DNA of 64,000 nt, taken from Sphingomonas sp. RIT328 (GTDB taxonomy: Bacteria > Pseudomonadota > Alphaproteobacteria > Sphingomonadales > Sphingomonadaceae). The stretch is taken from assembly GCF_000632225.1 (NCBI RefSeq), contig NZ_JFYV01000005.1:1-64000 (forward strand), given 5' to 3'. The position numbers were made by a program, and so were the translations under genes. The notes beneath the pieces are model-generated. The model was given only the letters and a program-made list of their open reading frames with translations, did not search any database and was not told where the DNA came from. Below, in pieces: positions 17,084-27,320 of this stretch; the stretch's first letter is position 1, and every line of letters begins with the position of its first letter.

Positions 17084-17155
17084 GACCCTGGCTCCTGTCG
17101 GCGGTGCGAGTCCTTCATTGTAGCAGCCGCGCGGGCTTTGTCAGGCCGGATCGGC

Positions 17156-17512
17156 TCAGGCGGTGGTGACGATCCCGTCCACGACCGTCACCGGCCAGGC
17201 GGTGAGCCGCTGGCCGACGCAGGGGCCGCCGACGCACAGGCCATCGTCGATCGTGAACAGCGCGCCATGCCAGCTGCACGCGATCAGCGCGCCGGACGGA
17301 TCGAGATAGTCGTCGAGCGTCTGCGCCAGCGGCACCCCGGCATGCGGGCAGCGATCGACATAGCCGACCACCTGATCGGCGCGGCGGACGACGAAGCCGT
17401 GGAAGCGACCGGCGCGCAATTGCAGCACGAAGTTGCGCGCGCCGCCGTCGGCGATGGTGGCGAGCGGCGCGAGCGCGACACCCGGCGGGGTTGCCGACAG
17501 CCGTTCGCTCAT
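17156..17512 (-). CDS. Rieske [2Fe-2S] protein
   Basis: A 118-residue single-domain Rieske protein. The ligands are visible as CPHAGVPL and, about 33 residues on, CSWHGALF (C-x-H and C-x2-H). It is the last gene of the tyrosine-degradation operon: its ATG overlaps the maiA stop by ATGA. Such small Rieske proteins are usually ferredoxin-like electron carriers of oxygenases. None of the oxygenases in this operon is known to need one, so the role is open. Confidence 0.9.
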   Translation of the reverse strand: MSERLSATPPGVALAPLATIADGGARNFVLQLRAGRFHGFVVRRADQVVGYVDRCPHAGVPLAQTLDDYLDPSGALIACSWHGALFTIDDGLCVGGPCVGQRLTAWPVTVVDGIVTTA

Positions 17513-18138
17513 CGGTCGGCGTCGGGCTGCCGGTCGGGATGCGCCGCCTCGGCCAGCGCCGCGGTCCGCTCCGCCGCGGCGACGCAATGCGGATAGGGCG
17601 CGACATCGACCTTGAAGCGCCGCGCCGAATAGAGTGCGGGGACGAGGATGCAATCGGCGAGCGTCGGCCGGTCGCCGTAGGCGAAACCGTCGCCATGCCG
17701 CGCGATCAGCGTCTCCGCCGCGGCGAGACCGAGGATGAGCCAATGGCCGGTCCATGCCGCGACCTGCGCGTCGGACGCGCCGAACTGCTCGCGCAGCAGC
17801 GACAGGGTGCGCAGATTGTGCAGCGGATGCGTGTCGGTGGCGATCGTCGCGATCATCGCGCGGACGATCGCCCGGCCCGTCGCATCGGCGGGCAGCAGCG
17901 GCGGCGTCGGATAGCGGTCCTCGAGCCATTCGAGGATCGCGACGCTCTGCGTCAGCACCTGTCCGTCGACCTCCAGCGCCGGCACCAGCCGCTGCGGGTT
18001 GAGCGCGGCATAGGCCGGGTCGGACTGGCCGCCGGTGCGCAGATCGTGCGTCACCTGCCGATAGGCCAGCCCCTTGAGCGCGAGCGCGATCCGCACGCGA
18101 TAGGCGGCGCCCGACCGCCAATAGCCGTGCAGGATCAC
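17509..18138 (-). CDS. maiA: Maleylacetoacetate isomerase (zeta-class GST)
   Basis: A 209-residue glutathione-S-transferase-fold protein. The N-terminal active-site region [21 protein letters not shown] and the segment [13 protein letters not shown], followed by [13 protein letters not shown], fit the zeta class; maleylacetoacetate isomerase needs glutathione and works between HmgA and fumarylacetoacetase. The GTG start chosen overlaps the hmgA stop (GTGA), typical of coupled genes; an ATG ten codons upstream lies inside hmgA. Zeta enzymes usually carry SSC where this one has RSG, so the catalytic serine position merits checking. The hydrolase fahA is not in the window. Confidence 0.88.
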   Translation of the reverse strand: MILHGYWRSGAAYRVRIALALKGLAYRQVTHDLRTGGQSDPAYAALNPQRLVPALEVDGQVLTQSVAILEWLEDRYPTPPLLPADATGRAIVRAMIATIATDTHPLHNLRTLSLLREQFGASDAQVAAWTGHWLILGLAAAETLIARHGDGFAYGDRPTLADCILVPALYSARRFKVDVAPYPHCVAAAERTAALAEAAHPDRQPDADR

Positions 18139-19436
18139 GGCAGCCGCGCTTTGGGGAAGTCCGCCCATACGGTATCATAGTCGAGCTGCGCATGATCGAG
18201 CGCGAAGCCGGTCGGGCGATAGGGCCAGCAGCTTTCCAGCATGAACGCCATCGTGCCGTCGATCTTGTGCGGCTTGAGCTCGGCGGCGGAGGCGGCCTGC
18301 CAGCTGGCGAGATCGGGGCCGTGGCCGGCCATCAGATTGTGCAGGCTGATCCCGCCCGGCGCGAAGCCGTGCGCCTTGGCGTCATAGGCGCCGGTGATCA
18401 GCCCCATCGCCTCCGACATGACGTTGCGGTGGAACCACGGCGGGCGGAACGTGTCCTCGGCGACCATCCAGCGCGGCGGGAAGATAACGAAATCGGCATT
18501 GGCGCGGCCCGGCACGTCCGACGGGCTGGTCAGCAGCGTGAAGATCGACGGATCGGGATGGTCGAAGCTCACCGTGTTGATCGTGTTGAACCGCGCGAGG
18601 TCATAGCGCCACGGCGCGAGATTGCCGTGCCAGGCGACGACGTCGAGCGGGCTGTGGTCGAGCGTCGTCGTCCACAACGACCCCATGAACTTCTGGATCA
18701 CCTCGGTCGCCTCGTCGCGATCCTCGAACCAGGCGACAGGGGTTTCGAAGTCGCGCGGATTGGCAAGGCCGTTGGCGCCGATCGGGCCGAGATCGGGCAG
18801 GCGGAACAGGCTGCCGTGATTTTCGCATACATAGCCCGTGGCGCTGCCGTCGGGGAGCCGAGCGCGGAAGCGCACGCCGCGCGGTACCAGCGCGATCTCG
18901 CCGGGACCGACGACGATCCGGCCGAGTTCGGTCAGCAGTTCGAGCCGCCCGGCCTGCGGCACAAACAGCAGCTCTCCGTCGGCGTCGGTGAAGACGCGGT
19001 GCGTCATGTCGGCGCTCGCCGCATAGACGTGCAGCGCCACGCCCTCCAGATCTGCGGGATCGCGGTTGGCGAGCATCGTCGTCATGCCGTCGATCAGATC
19101 GGTGCCCGGCGGTGCCGCGGCGACCGGGTCCCAGCGCAGCCGGTTGGGGGCGAGCGGCCGGTCGGCGGTGCCGGGGGCGAAGCGGGGCGCACCGGCATAG
19201 GGCGCATAGGGCGGGTGTTCGGCGGTCGGCCGCATCCGGTAGAGCCACGAGCGCCGGTTCTCGTGCCGCGGCGCGGTGAAGGCGGTGCCCGACAGTTGCT
19301 CGGCGTACAGGCCGAAGGCGGGCCGCTGCGGCGCGTTGCGCCCGACCGGCAGCGCGCCGGCGACCGCCTCGGTCGAGATATGGTTGCCGAAGCCGGGGAT
19401 ATAATCCGGCTCCGCGCGGGGGTGATGGACTGTCAT
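18135..19436 (-). CDS. hmgA: Homogentisate 1,2-dioxygenase
   Basis: HmgA opens the ring of homogentisate with non-haem iron and oxygen. The 433-residue protein begins with [13 protein letters not shown], contains [12 protein letters not shown], and has the iron-ligand region [24 protein letters not shown] followed by the [10 protein letters not shown] segment, all family hallmarks. Length agrees with the family. A strong ribosome site (AGGAGAGGA) precedes the ATG. It is the second gene of the operon, 42 bases behind hppD. Confidence 0.97.
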   Translation of the reverse strand: MTVHHPRAEPDYIPGFGNHISTEAVAGALPVGRNAPQRPAFGLYAEQLSGTAFTAPRHENRRSWLYRMRPTAEHPPYAPYAGAPRFAPGTADRPLAPNRLRWDPVAAAPPGTDLIDGMTTMLANRDPADLEGVALHVYAASADMTHRVFTDADGELLFVPQAGRLELLTELGRIVVGPGEIALVPRGVRFRARLPDGSATGYVCENHGSLFRLPDLGPIGANGLANPRDFETPVAWFEDRDEATEVIQKFMGSLWTTTLDHSPLDVVAWHGNLAPWRYDLARFNTINTVSFDHPDPSIFTLLTSPSDVPGRANADFVIFPPRWMVAEDTFRPPWFHRNVMSEAMGLITGAYDAKAHGFAPGGISLHNLMAGHGPDLASWQAASAAELKPHKIDGTMAFMLESCWPYRPTGFALDHAQLDYDTVWADFPKARLP

Positions 19437-19478
19437 TGTTTTGGCGTCCTCTCCTGCTCCATCACCCCGGTCCGCTAC

Positions 19479-20558
19479 TCAGGCGTCGACGGTGATCACT
19501 CCGCGGCGGATCTGGTCGAGCTCGATCGATTCATACAGCGCCTGGAAATTGCCGTTGCCGAAGCCCTGATTGCCCTTGCGCTGGATGATCTCGAAGAAGA
19601 TCGGCCCGACCATCGTCTCGGTGAAAATCTGCAACAGCAATCCTTCCTCGCCGACGTTGCCGTCGATCAGAATGCGGTTGGCGCGCAGCCGTTCCAGATC
19701 CTCGCCGTGACCGGGCACGCGCTTGTCGACCAGCTCGTAATAGGTCTCGATCGTATCCTGCAGGCGGACGCCGCGGGCACGCAGCTTTTCGACCGTGGTG
19801 TAGATGTCGTCGGTGGTCAGCGCGAGATGCTGGATGCCTTCGCCGTTATAGTCGCGGATGAACTCCTCGATCTGGCTCTTGTCGTCCTGGCTCTCGTTCA
19901 GCGGGATGCGGATCGCGCGATCGGGGGCGATCATCGCCTGGCTGAACAGGCCGGTCGCCTTGCCCTTGATGTCGAAATACTTCTGCTCCTCGAAGCCGAA
20001 GATCTGACCATAAAAGGCCGACCAGGTGCGCATCTGGCCACGGCGGACGTTGTGGGTGAGATGGTCGAGCAGGTCGAGCCCGACGTTATTGGCGGCCTCC
20101 GCCTCGGCGGCGCCGGGCACCTGATCCCAGTCGTCGTAGAGGCTGCCGGCCGCGCCGTGCGTGTCGACGAGATAGAGCAGCGAGCCGCCGATCCCTTCGA
20201 GCGCGGGCAGGCCGTCAAGCGCGGCGCCGGCGGGTGCCGGCTTGGCGCCGCGGGCGATCGCCGCGTCATAGGCGGCCCTGGCATCGGCGACGCGGAACGC
20301 CATCGCGCTCGCCGACGGGCCGTGTGCGGCGCGGAAGTCGGCGGCATGGCCGCTCGCCTCGCGGTTGAGCAACAGGTTGATGCGGCCCTGCTTGTAGCGG
20401 GTCAGCGCCTTGGTCGGATGCGTCGCGGCGGCGACGAAGCCCAGCGCCTCGAACTGCGCGGCGAGCGCATCGGGATCGGGCGAGGTGAATTCGCAAAACT
20501 CAAAGCCATCAAGGCCCATCGGATTGACGTCGATCTGGTCGGCCGAATGATCGGTCAT
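19479..20558 (-). CDS. hppD: 4-hydroxyphenylpyruvate dioxygenase
   Basis: HppD converts 4-hydroxyphenylpyruvate to homogentisate. The 359-residue protein has two vicinal-oxygen-chelate domains; the iron ligands are expected in LDHLTHNV, in GIQHLALTTDDI and in the C-terminal TETMVGPIFFEIIQRKGNQGFGNGNFQALYE, of which the last is diagnostic. The ATG at 20558 has GGAG upstream; a longer frame reaching 20612 runs through the operator region and is rejected. It is the first gene of hppD-hmgA-maiA-Rieske and is divergent from a MarR regulator. Confidence 0.96.
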   Translation of the reverse strand: MTDHSADQIDVNPMGLDGFEFCEFTSPDPDALAAQFEALGFVAAATHPTKALTRYKQGRINLLLNREASGHAADFRAAHGPSASAMAFRVADARAAYDAAIARGAKPAPAGAALDGLPALEGIGGSLLYLVDTHGAAGSLYDDWDQVPGAAEAEAANNVGLDLLDHLTHNVRRGQMRTWSAFYGQIFGFEEQKYFDIKGKATGLFSQAMIAPDRAIRIPLNESQDDKSQIEEFIRDYNGEGIQHLALTTDDIYTTVEKLRARGVRLQDTIETYYELVDKRVPGHGEDLERLRANRILIDGNVGEEGLLLQIFTETMVGPIFFEIIQRKGNQGFGNGNFQALYESIELDQIRRGVITVDA

Positions 20559-20574
20559 GGCGGCAGCTCCAAAA

Positions 20575-20592
20575 TGGTATCGTCTGTTACCA
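20575..20592. promoter_or_regulatory. Palindromic operator candidate next to hppD
   Basis: TGGTATCGTCTGTTACCA: perfect TGGTA / TACCA arms around 8 bases, 17 bases upstream of the hppD start. It matches the second site (20615-20632) at 13 of 18 positions. It lies between hppD and a divergent MarR gene, so MarR binding that represses hppD is likely. Confidence 0.65.
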
Positions 20593-20614
20593 AATCCCTG
20601 CGCCATTGCCAAAC

Positions 20615-20632
20615 TGGTGTCAACTGATACGA
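20615..20632. promoter_or_regulatory. Second palindromic operator candidate next to the marR gene
   Basis: TGGTGTCAACTGATACGA lies seven bases before the MarR start codon and exactly 40 bases from the start of the first site. Arms GTGTC / GATAC are separated by AACT. The position suggests autoregulation. Confidence 0.6.
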
Positions 20633-20638
20633 ACGGCC

Positions 20639-21094
20639 GTGGCCCCGACCGACCGCCCCCTCGTCCTCGACGACTTCATTCCCTACCGCCTGTCGGTGAC
20701 CTCCAATCTCGTCAGCGACTCGATCGCGCGGGCGTATGAATCGCTGTTCGGCCTGACCATTCCCGAATGGCGGCTGATCGCGGTGATCGCCGAGACGGGC
20801 GGCATCACCCAGCAGGCGATCGGCGCGCGCACGCTGATGGACAAGGTGACGGTGAGCCGCGCGGCGATCGCGCTGGTCGGGCGCGGCCTGCTCGCGCGGC
20901 GCGACAATCCGGAGGATCGCCGCTCGCACCTGCTCGATCTGACCGACGACGGCCGCAGCCTCTATGCGGCGGTCGCGCCCAAGGCGCTCGATCTCGAACG
21001 GCGGCTGTTCGCCGCATTCGATCCCGCCGAGGTGGCGCAATTCGTCGCGATGCTGCGCCGGATCGAACGCGTCACGCTCGACCTCAATCGCTGA
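20639..21094 (+). CDS. MarR-family regulator, probable regulator of tyrosine degradation
   Basis: A 151-residue MarR protein. The winged helix is seen as WRLIAVIAETGGITQQAIGARTLMDKVTVSRAAIALVGRGLL with the wing DNPEDRRSHLLDLTDDG. The GTG start (VAPTDRPL) is chosen because an upstream ATG at 20606 would put the second palindrome inside the gene. It is divergent from hppD, and two related palindromes fill the gap. MarR regulators of aromatic pathways often respond to the substrate; here homogentisate or hydroxyphenylpyruvate would be a guess. Confidence 0.88.
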   Translation: MAPTDRPLVLDDFIPYRLSVTSNLVSDSIARAYESLFGLTIPEWRLIAVIAETGGITQQAIGARTLMDKVTVSRAAIALVGRGLLARRDNPEDRRSHLLDLTDDGRSLYAAVAPKALDLERRLFAAFDPAEVAQFVAMLRRIERVTLDLNR

Positions 21095-21170
21095 GTCACC
21101 ACGCCGCACCGGCATAGTTGTGCGACAATTGGTGGTTAGCAGCGCCGATCCGTGTTCAGGGGTTCAGTCT

Positions 21171-23921
21171 ATGCGTGTGGCGGTGATGATGATGGCGGCG
21201 AGCTGGCCGGCGCTGGCGGTGGCGCAGCAGGCGCCGGCACCCGCCGGATCGCAGACGCCGACGCCCGCCGCCACGCCCGCATCCCCGGCGACGCCGCCCG
21301 CCGCCACCGCACAGACCGGCACGCCGCAGACCGACGCCGCGCCGCCGACCAACCCGACCGCTCCCGCGGCGGCGGACGCCGAGGACGAGGAGACGGACAT
21401 CGTCGTCACCGGCCGGCGTCCGCCCGGATCGGTGGTCGGCGACATTCCCGCCGAACAGGTGCTCAGCCCCGCCGACATCCGCAGCTATGGCGTCAGCAGC
21501 GTCTCCGACCTGCTCACCGAACTCGCGCCGCAGACGACGAGCGGCGCGGGTGGCGCGCCGGTCATCCTGCTCGACGGCAAGCGCATCTCCGGCTTCCAGG
21601 AAATCCGCGACATCCCGACCGAGGCGATCCTGCGCGTCGACATCCTGCCCGAGGAGGTGGCGCTCAAATACGGTTACACCGCCGACCAGAAGGTGGTGAA
21701 CTTCGTGCTCCGCCGCCGCTTCCGCTCGACCACCGTCGAGGCGGCCGACAGCGCCGCGACCGAGGGCGGGCGCAACAGCCCGCAAGGCGACCTCGACCTG
21801 CTGACGATCCGCAACGGCGCGCGCTTCAACCTCCACACCAAATATCAGCAGAGTTCGGCGCTGACCGAATCGGAGCGCACCATCGCCGCGGCGAGCACCG
21901 AAGGCGCGACGACCAGCTTCGACCAGCGGCCCTATCGCACCTTGCTGCCGTCCACCCGCAACGTCTCGACCAACGCCACTTATGCGCGGCCGATCGGCGG
22001 CATCACCGCCTCGATCAACGCCGAGATCGCGTCGAGCGAGAGCACCGGCCTCTACGGCCTGCCGACGACGACGCTGAGCCTGCCGGTCGGCAATCCGTTC
22101 AACACCGGCACGGCGGCGACCAGCGTCACCCGCGTGCTCGACGGCGGCGGTTTCAATCCGCTCAGCCAGGCGAGCCAGGGACTGACCGCGCATGTCGGCA
22201 CCAGCCTCAACGGGCGGATCGGCCCGCGCTGGATGTGGACCGTCACCGGCGCCTATGATCGCGCCGAGACGCGCACCTTCACCGAGACCGGCGTCGACGC
22301 GAGCGGTTTCCAGGCGCGGCTCAACGCCAACGATCCGCTCGCCGACCCCAATGGCACGCTCGGCCTCACCGACATCGCCGCCGCCGCCGCCAATCGCGCC
22401 CGCTCGACGTCGAGCTCCGGCGATGTCGAGGCGCTGGTCAACGGGCCGCTGTTCCAGCTGCCCGCCGGCGACGTGTCGACGGCGGTCCGCGTCGGCGGCA
22501 CGACCAGCGACTTTTCCAGCCGCTCCTATCGCGCCGGGCTGACCAGCGCGGGGTCGGTGTCGCGCGACGATGCCAGCGGGCGGGTCAATCTCGACGTGCC
22601 GATCGCCAGCCGTTCCCGCGCGGTGCTCGGCTTCCTCGGCAACCTGTCGGTCAACGGCAATGCCGCGGTCGACCGCCTGTCGGACTATGGCACGCTGACC
22701 GCCTATGGCTATGGCCTCAACTGGTCGCCGGTGACGCCGCTGCGCATCATCGGCTCGATCAACCGGCAGGAGAATGCGCCGAGCGCCGCCCAGCTCGGCA
22801 ATCCGCAGCTGGTGACGCCCAACGTCCGCCTGTTCGACTATGTCCAGGGCGAGACGGTGACGGTGACGACGCTGAGCGGCGGCAATCCCGATCTGCGCTC
22901 GAGCGACCGCCGCGTCACCCGGCTGGGGGTGACGCTCAAGCCGTGGAGCGCGACCGACCTGACGCTGATCGCCAATTACACCAAGCAGGATACGCGCAAT
23001 CCGATCCAGAGCTTCCCGTCGCCGACCGCGGCGATCGAGGCGGCCTTCCCCGATCGCTTCACCCGCGATGCGGCGGGCAATTTGATCCGGCTCGACACGC
23101 GGCCGATCAACTTCGCGCGCGCGGAGAGCGAGCAGATCCGTTGGGGAATCAACTTCTCCAGGCCGATCAAGTCGAAGGTGCAGAAGGAACTGGAGGCGTT
23201 CCGTGCCGGCACCGGGCCCAATCCGTTCGCGGGAATGCGCTTTCCCGGCGGCGGGCGCGGTCCGGGCGGGACGCGCGGCGGCGACGCTGGCGGCGCGCCC
23301 CGTGCTGCGGACGGTGCCGCACCGCCGCCGGCGGGTGGCGACGGGCCGCCGCAGGGTGGCGGTGGCGGTGGTCGCGGCTTCGGCGGTGGCGGCGGTGGGC
23401 GCGGCTTTGGTGGCGGCGGCCGCGGGCAGGGCGGCGGCCGCATCCAGTTCGCGCTCTACCATACCTGGCATCTCGCCGAGCGGGTCACCGTCGCTGATGG
23501 CGGCCCGGTGCTCGACCTGCTCAACGGCGATGCGACCGGATCGAGCGGCGGCCAGCCGCGCCACGAGTTCGAGGCGCAGGCGGGCTATTCGAACAACGGC
23601 CTCGGGCTGCGGCTGTCGGCCAATTACGCGACCGGCACGCAGGTCAACGGCGGCACCGCCGCATCGCCGCAGACGCTCAACTTCTCCGGCCTCGCCACCG
23701 CCAACCTGCGCCTGTTCGCTGACCTCGGCCAGCAGCTCAAGCTGGTCAAGGCGCATCCCTGGGTGCGCGGTGCGCGGGTGACGCTGTCGGTGACCAACAT
23801 CCTCAACACGCGCCAGACGGTGCGCAACGATCAGGGCGTGACGCCGGTCAGCTACCAGCCCGACTATCTCGATCCGCTCGGCCGGACGGTGCGGATCAGC
23901 CTGCGCAAGCTGTTCTTCTAG
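21171..23921 (+). CDS. TonB-dependent outer-membrane receptor with Gly-rich insertion
   Basis: A 916-residue receptor. A signal peptide (ASWPALAVAQQ) is followed by an Ala/Pro/Thr-rich linker and a TonB-box-like EETDIVVTG. The plug domain shows SVSDLLTELAPQT and VILLDGKRISGFQEIRDIPTEAILRVDILPEEVALKYGY; the barrel ends in ...ISLRKLFF with the terminal aromatic typical of outer-membrane proteins. Around residues 690-757 lies a Gly/Arg/Pro-rich low-complexity insert that no standard receptor has. The ATG at 21171 heads a proper signal peptide; the longer open frame overlaps the MarR gene. Ligand unknown. Confidence 0.9.
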   Translation: MRVAVMMMAASWPALAVAQQAPAPAGSQTPTPAATPASPATPPAATAQTGTPQTDAAPPTNPTAPAAADAEDEETDIVVTGRRPPGSVVGDIPAEQVLSPADIRSYGVSSVSDLLTELAPQTTSGAGGAPVILLDGKRISGFQEIRDIPTEAILRVDILPEEVALKYGYTADQKVVNFVLRRRFRSTTVEAADSAATEGGRNSPQGDLDLLTIRNGARFNLHTKYQQSSALTESERTIAAASTEGATTSFDQRPYRTLLPSTRNVSTNATYARPIGGITASINAEIASSESTGLYGLPTTTLSLPVGNPFNTGTAATSVTRVLDGGGFNPLSQASQGLTAHVGTSLNGRIGPRWMWTVTGAYDRAETRTFTETGVDASGFQARLNANDPLADPNGTLGLTDIAAAAANRARSTSSSGDVEALVNGPLFQLPAGDVSTAVRVGGTTSDFSSRSYRAGLTSAGSVSRDDASGRVNLDVPIASRSRAVLGFLGNLSVNGNAAVDRLSDYGTLTAYGYGLNWSPVTPLRIIGSINRQENAPSAAQLGNPQLVTPNVRLFDYVQGETVTVTTLSGGNPDLRSSDRRVTRLGVTLKPWSATDLTLIANYTKQDTRNPIQSFPSPTAAIEAAFPDRFTRDAAGNLIRLDTRPINFARAESEQIRWGINFSRPIKSKVQKELEAFRAGTGPNPFAGMRFPGGGRGPGGTRGGDAGGAPRAADGAAPPPAGGDGPPQGGGGGGRGFGGGGGGRGFGGGGRGQGGGRIQFALYHTWHLAERVTVADGGPVLDLLNGDATGSSGGQPRHEFEAQAGYSNNGLGLRLSANYATGTQVNGGTAASPQTLNFSGLATANLRLFADLGQQLKLVKAHPWVRGARVTLSVTNILNTRQTVRNDQGVTPVSYQPDYLDPLGRTVRISLRKLFF

Positions 23922-25461
23922 CGCGGCGCGGGCAGCGCGAGGCGGCGGGCGAGCCAGTCCGCCGCCTGTTCGGGCGTGCGCTTGGCGGTATCGCGATCGA
24001 CCTGGTAATTGGCCTCGCGCATCGCCGTGACCGGGATACGGCCGACCAGTGGCGCGAGCGCGGCGGTGAAGGCGGCATCGCCCGCCCGGCGCGGCGCGAC
24101 GAGCAGCAGCGCGTCATAGCTGGGGATCGCATGGCGTGGATCGGCGAGGACGCGGAGGTGCTCGGCGGCGATCCGCCCGTCGGACGAGAAGGCGGAGATG
24201 ACGTCCGCCTCGCCGCTCGCTAGTGCGCGATACATGAAGGTCGGCGTATAAGGCGTCGTCTTGGCGAAGCGCAGCGGATAGGCACGGCGCACCGCCGCCC
24301 ATTCGGGCCGTTCGAGGAATTCGAGATCGCTGGCGAGGCGCAGGTCGGGCGCCGCCGCGACCAGATCGGCGAGGCTGGCGATACCGCGCCGCGCGGCATC
24401 GTCGCCGCGCATCGCGAAGGCATAGGCATTCTCGAACCCGAGCGGCCCGAGCGAAGCCACGCCGCTGCTCGCCCGCGTCCAGTCGCCGATCGCGCGCACC
24501 ATCGTGGCGGGCGCCGGCACGTCGCGGCGGCGCATCGGCCCGGTCCACAGGGTGCCGGCATAATCGACATAGACATCGATCGCGCCGCTGGTCAGCGCGC
24601 CATAGATCACCGCCGATCCCAGCCCGTCGCGATAGCGGACGCGATAGCCGGCGCGGGTCAGCCGGTAGCCGATCAGCCGGGCGAGGATATATTGTTCGGA
24701 GAAGTTCTTGGCGCCGATCGTCACCACATTGCCGTCGTCGCTCCGCCACATGGGCGCAGTCGCCGCGGCGAGGCCGGCGAGCAGCGCCAGCGTCGCGCCG
24801 AGCCACAGCCAGCGCCGGCGGCGGGCGATGCCGCGCTCGATCAGCCCGATCAGCGCGTCGACGCCAAGCGCCAGCGCGGCGGCGGCGGCACAGCCGGCGA
24901 GCACCAGCGCCCAATTCTGCGTCTGCAGGCCGGCGAAGATCATGTCGCCGAGGCTCGGCTGACCGACCGTCGTCGACAGCGTCGCCGCGCCGATCGTCCA
25001 CACCGCCGCCGTGCGGATGCCGGCGATCAGCACCGGCGCGACCAGCGGCGCCTCGACCAGCCGCAGCGCCTGCGCCGGCGTCATGCCGACCGCCTTGGCC
25101 GCCTGCTGCACGGCGGGATCGATGCCGGTGAGGCCGGCGACGCCGTTGCGGATGATCGGCAGCAGCGCATAGAGCGTCAGCGCGATCAGCGACGGCAGGA
25201 AGCCGAGCGCCGGGATCCCGCCGCCGACCAGCGCCGACAGCCAGAGCAGCAGCGGATAGAAGAGCGCGAGCAAAGCGAGGCTGGGCACCGTCTGGATAAG
25301 GCTGGCGATGCCGAGGATGACGCGGCCCGCATGGGGGCGGCGGGCGGCAAGGATGGCGAGCGGCAGGCTGATCGCGATGCCGAGCAACAGCGCCGCCGCC
25401 GACAGCAGCACATGCTGCGCGAGCAACGGCGGCACCCGGCCGAGCGCGGCGAGGAAGTCGC

Positions 25462-25465
<4 letters not shown>
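23918..25465 (-). CDS. Osmoprotectant (glycine betaine/choline-type) ABC transporter, fused permease and substrate-binding protein
   Basis: A 515-residue fusion. Residues about 1-200 form the permease: several membrane helices and the ATPase-contact loop AAKAVGMTPAQALRLVEAPL. After a last helix near residue 220-235 comes an OpuAC/ProX-like binding domain starting VTIGAKNFSEQYILARLIG, with the aromatic VDYAGTLWTG. This arrangement is known for OpuB/OpuC-like and YehZYXW-like systems, where the binding domain faces the periplasm. It overlaps the ATPase gene by ATGA. Its stop overlaps the stop of the convergent TonB receptor. Confidence 0.9.
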
Positions 25466-26223
<758 letters not shown>

Positions 26224-26274
26224 CGCCGGCGAGGATGCGGGATGCCTGAGAGAAAGTCCAACAGGGAGAGGGTC

Positions 26275-27063
26275 ATGAGCGAGGTCCGGGCGATCTTCAT
26301 CACCGGTGGCGGTTCGGGCATCGGCCGCGCGGTGGCACGGTTGTTCGCCAGCCGCGGCTGGCGGATCGGCATCGCCGACGTCGACGCCGCCGGGCTCGAC
26401 GCCACCGCCGCGCTGATCCCGAGCGGCATGGTCGAACGCTATGTCATGGACGTGCGCGACCGCGACGGCTGGACGCAGGCGCTCGACGCCTTCACGCAGG
26501 CGAGCGGCGGGCGGCTCGACGTCCTGTTCAACAATGCCGGCATCGGCACCGGCGGGCCGCTCGCCGAGGCGGATTTCGCGGCGATCGACCGGACGATCGC
26601 GATCAATTTCACCGGTGTGGTCAATGGCGCGCGGATCGGCCACGCCTATCTGGCGCGCACGCCGGGATCGGTGCTGCTCAACACCGCGTCCGCGTCGGGC
26701 ATCTACGGCTCGTCGGGACTGGCGACCTATTCGGCGACCAAATTCGCGGTGCGCGGGCTGAGCGAGGCGCTCGACGGCGAATGGCATCGCGACGGCATCA
26801 AGGTACGCTGCCTGCTGCCGAGCTTCATCGAAACGCCGCTGCTCGACGGGGTCGCCGGCGGCAGCAACCGGACGATCCGCGAGGCGGTGACCGGTGCGGG
26901 GCTCGAACTCACCCCGGTCGATACGGTCGCCGAGGCGGCGTGGAAGGCGGTGCACGGCGACGCGGTCCACACCTATGTCGGCAAGACCGCGGCGCGGCTG
27001 CGCTTCGCCGCGCGCTGGTTCCCCGGCGCGCTGCGCAAGCAGATGCGCCGGTCGCTGCGCTGA
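26275..27063 (+). CDS. Short-chain dehydrogenase/reductase
   Basis: A 262-residue SDR. The cofactor motif GGGSGIGRA, the NNAGIG motif, and the catalytic Ser and Tyr-x3-Lys (YSATK) are intact. The residue after strand two is Asp (IADVDAAG), pointing to NAD(H) rather than NADP(H). The C-terminal part (KTAARLRFAARWFPGALRKQMRRSL) resembles SDRs acting on lipophilic substrates. A GGGAGAGG ribosome site precedes the ATG. It is divergent from the ABC transporter with a 51-base gap. Confidence 0.9.
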   Translation: MSEVRAIFITGGGSGIGRAVARLFASRGWRIGIADVDAAGLDATAALIPSGMVERYVMDVRDRDGWTQALDAFTQASGGRLDVLFNNAGIGTGGPLAEADFAAIDRTIAINFTGVVNGARIGHAYLARTPGSVLLNTASASGIYGSSGLATYSATKFAVRGLSEALDGEWHRDGIKVRCLLPSFIETPLLDGVAGGSNRTIREAVTGAGLELTPVDTVAEAAWKAVHGDAVHTYVGKTAARLRFAARWFPGALRKQMRRSLR

Positions 27064-27141
27064 TCGGGGTGCCCGCTGAGGGCGATCAGGGCGGGCCATG
27101 GGCGCGTTTGCCCAGGGCGGGCGTCGTCTGCTGGGCGACCC

Positions 27142-27270
27142 GCCCTTCGACAAGCTCAGGGCAAACGGTGGCGCGGGTGATCGTCCCTCATTCCAACGGT
27201 CAGAGCTGATCATCCCCAGCGTTGGGGCTGATGACCTCCAACCGCTAGGGCTGAGCTTGTCGAAGCCCGG
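27142..27270. repeat. Inverted pair of REP-like elements
   Basis: GCCCTTCGACAAGCTCAGGG starts at 27142 and continues into CAAACGG; the opposite-strand partner CTGAGCTTGTCGAAGCCC ends at 27268. The pair flanks about 70 bases with smaller self-complementary pieces. Same family as 1139-1204 and 58324-58410. The pair lies between convergent genes (SDR and phhB), a position suited to bidirectional termination. Confidence 0.75.
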
Positions 27271-27320
27271 CTATCCACCAGCGCACCTCCCGAGGGCAGC
27301 CCGGCGACGAAAACCCCAGC

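Noticed and set aside
21156..23756. An 866-residue minus-strand frame
   Set aside because: It is fully antisense to the TonB-dependent receptor; its composition (Arg/Ala/Gly repeats) shows no protein family.
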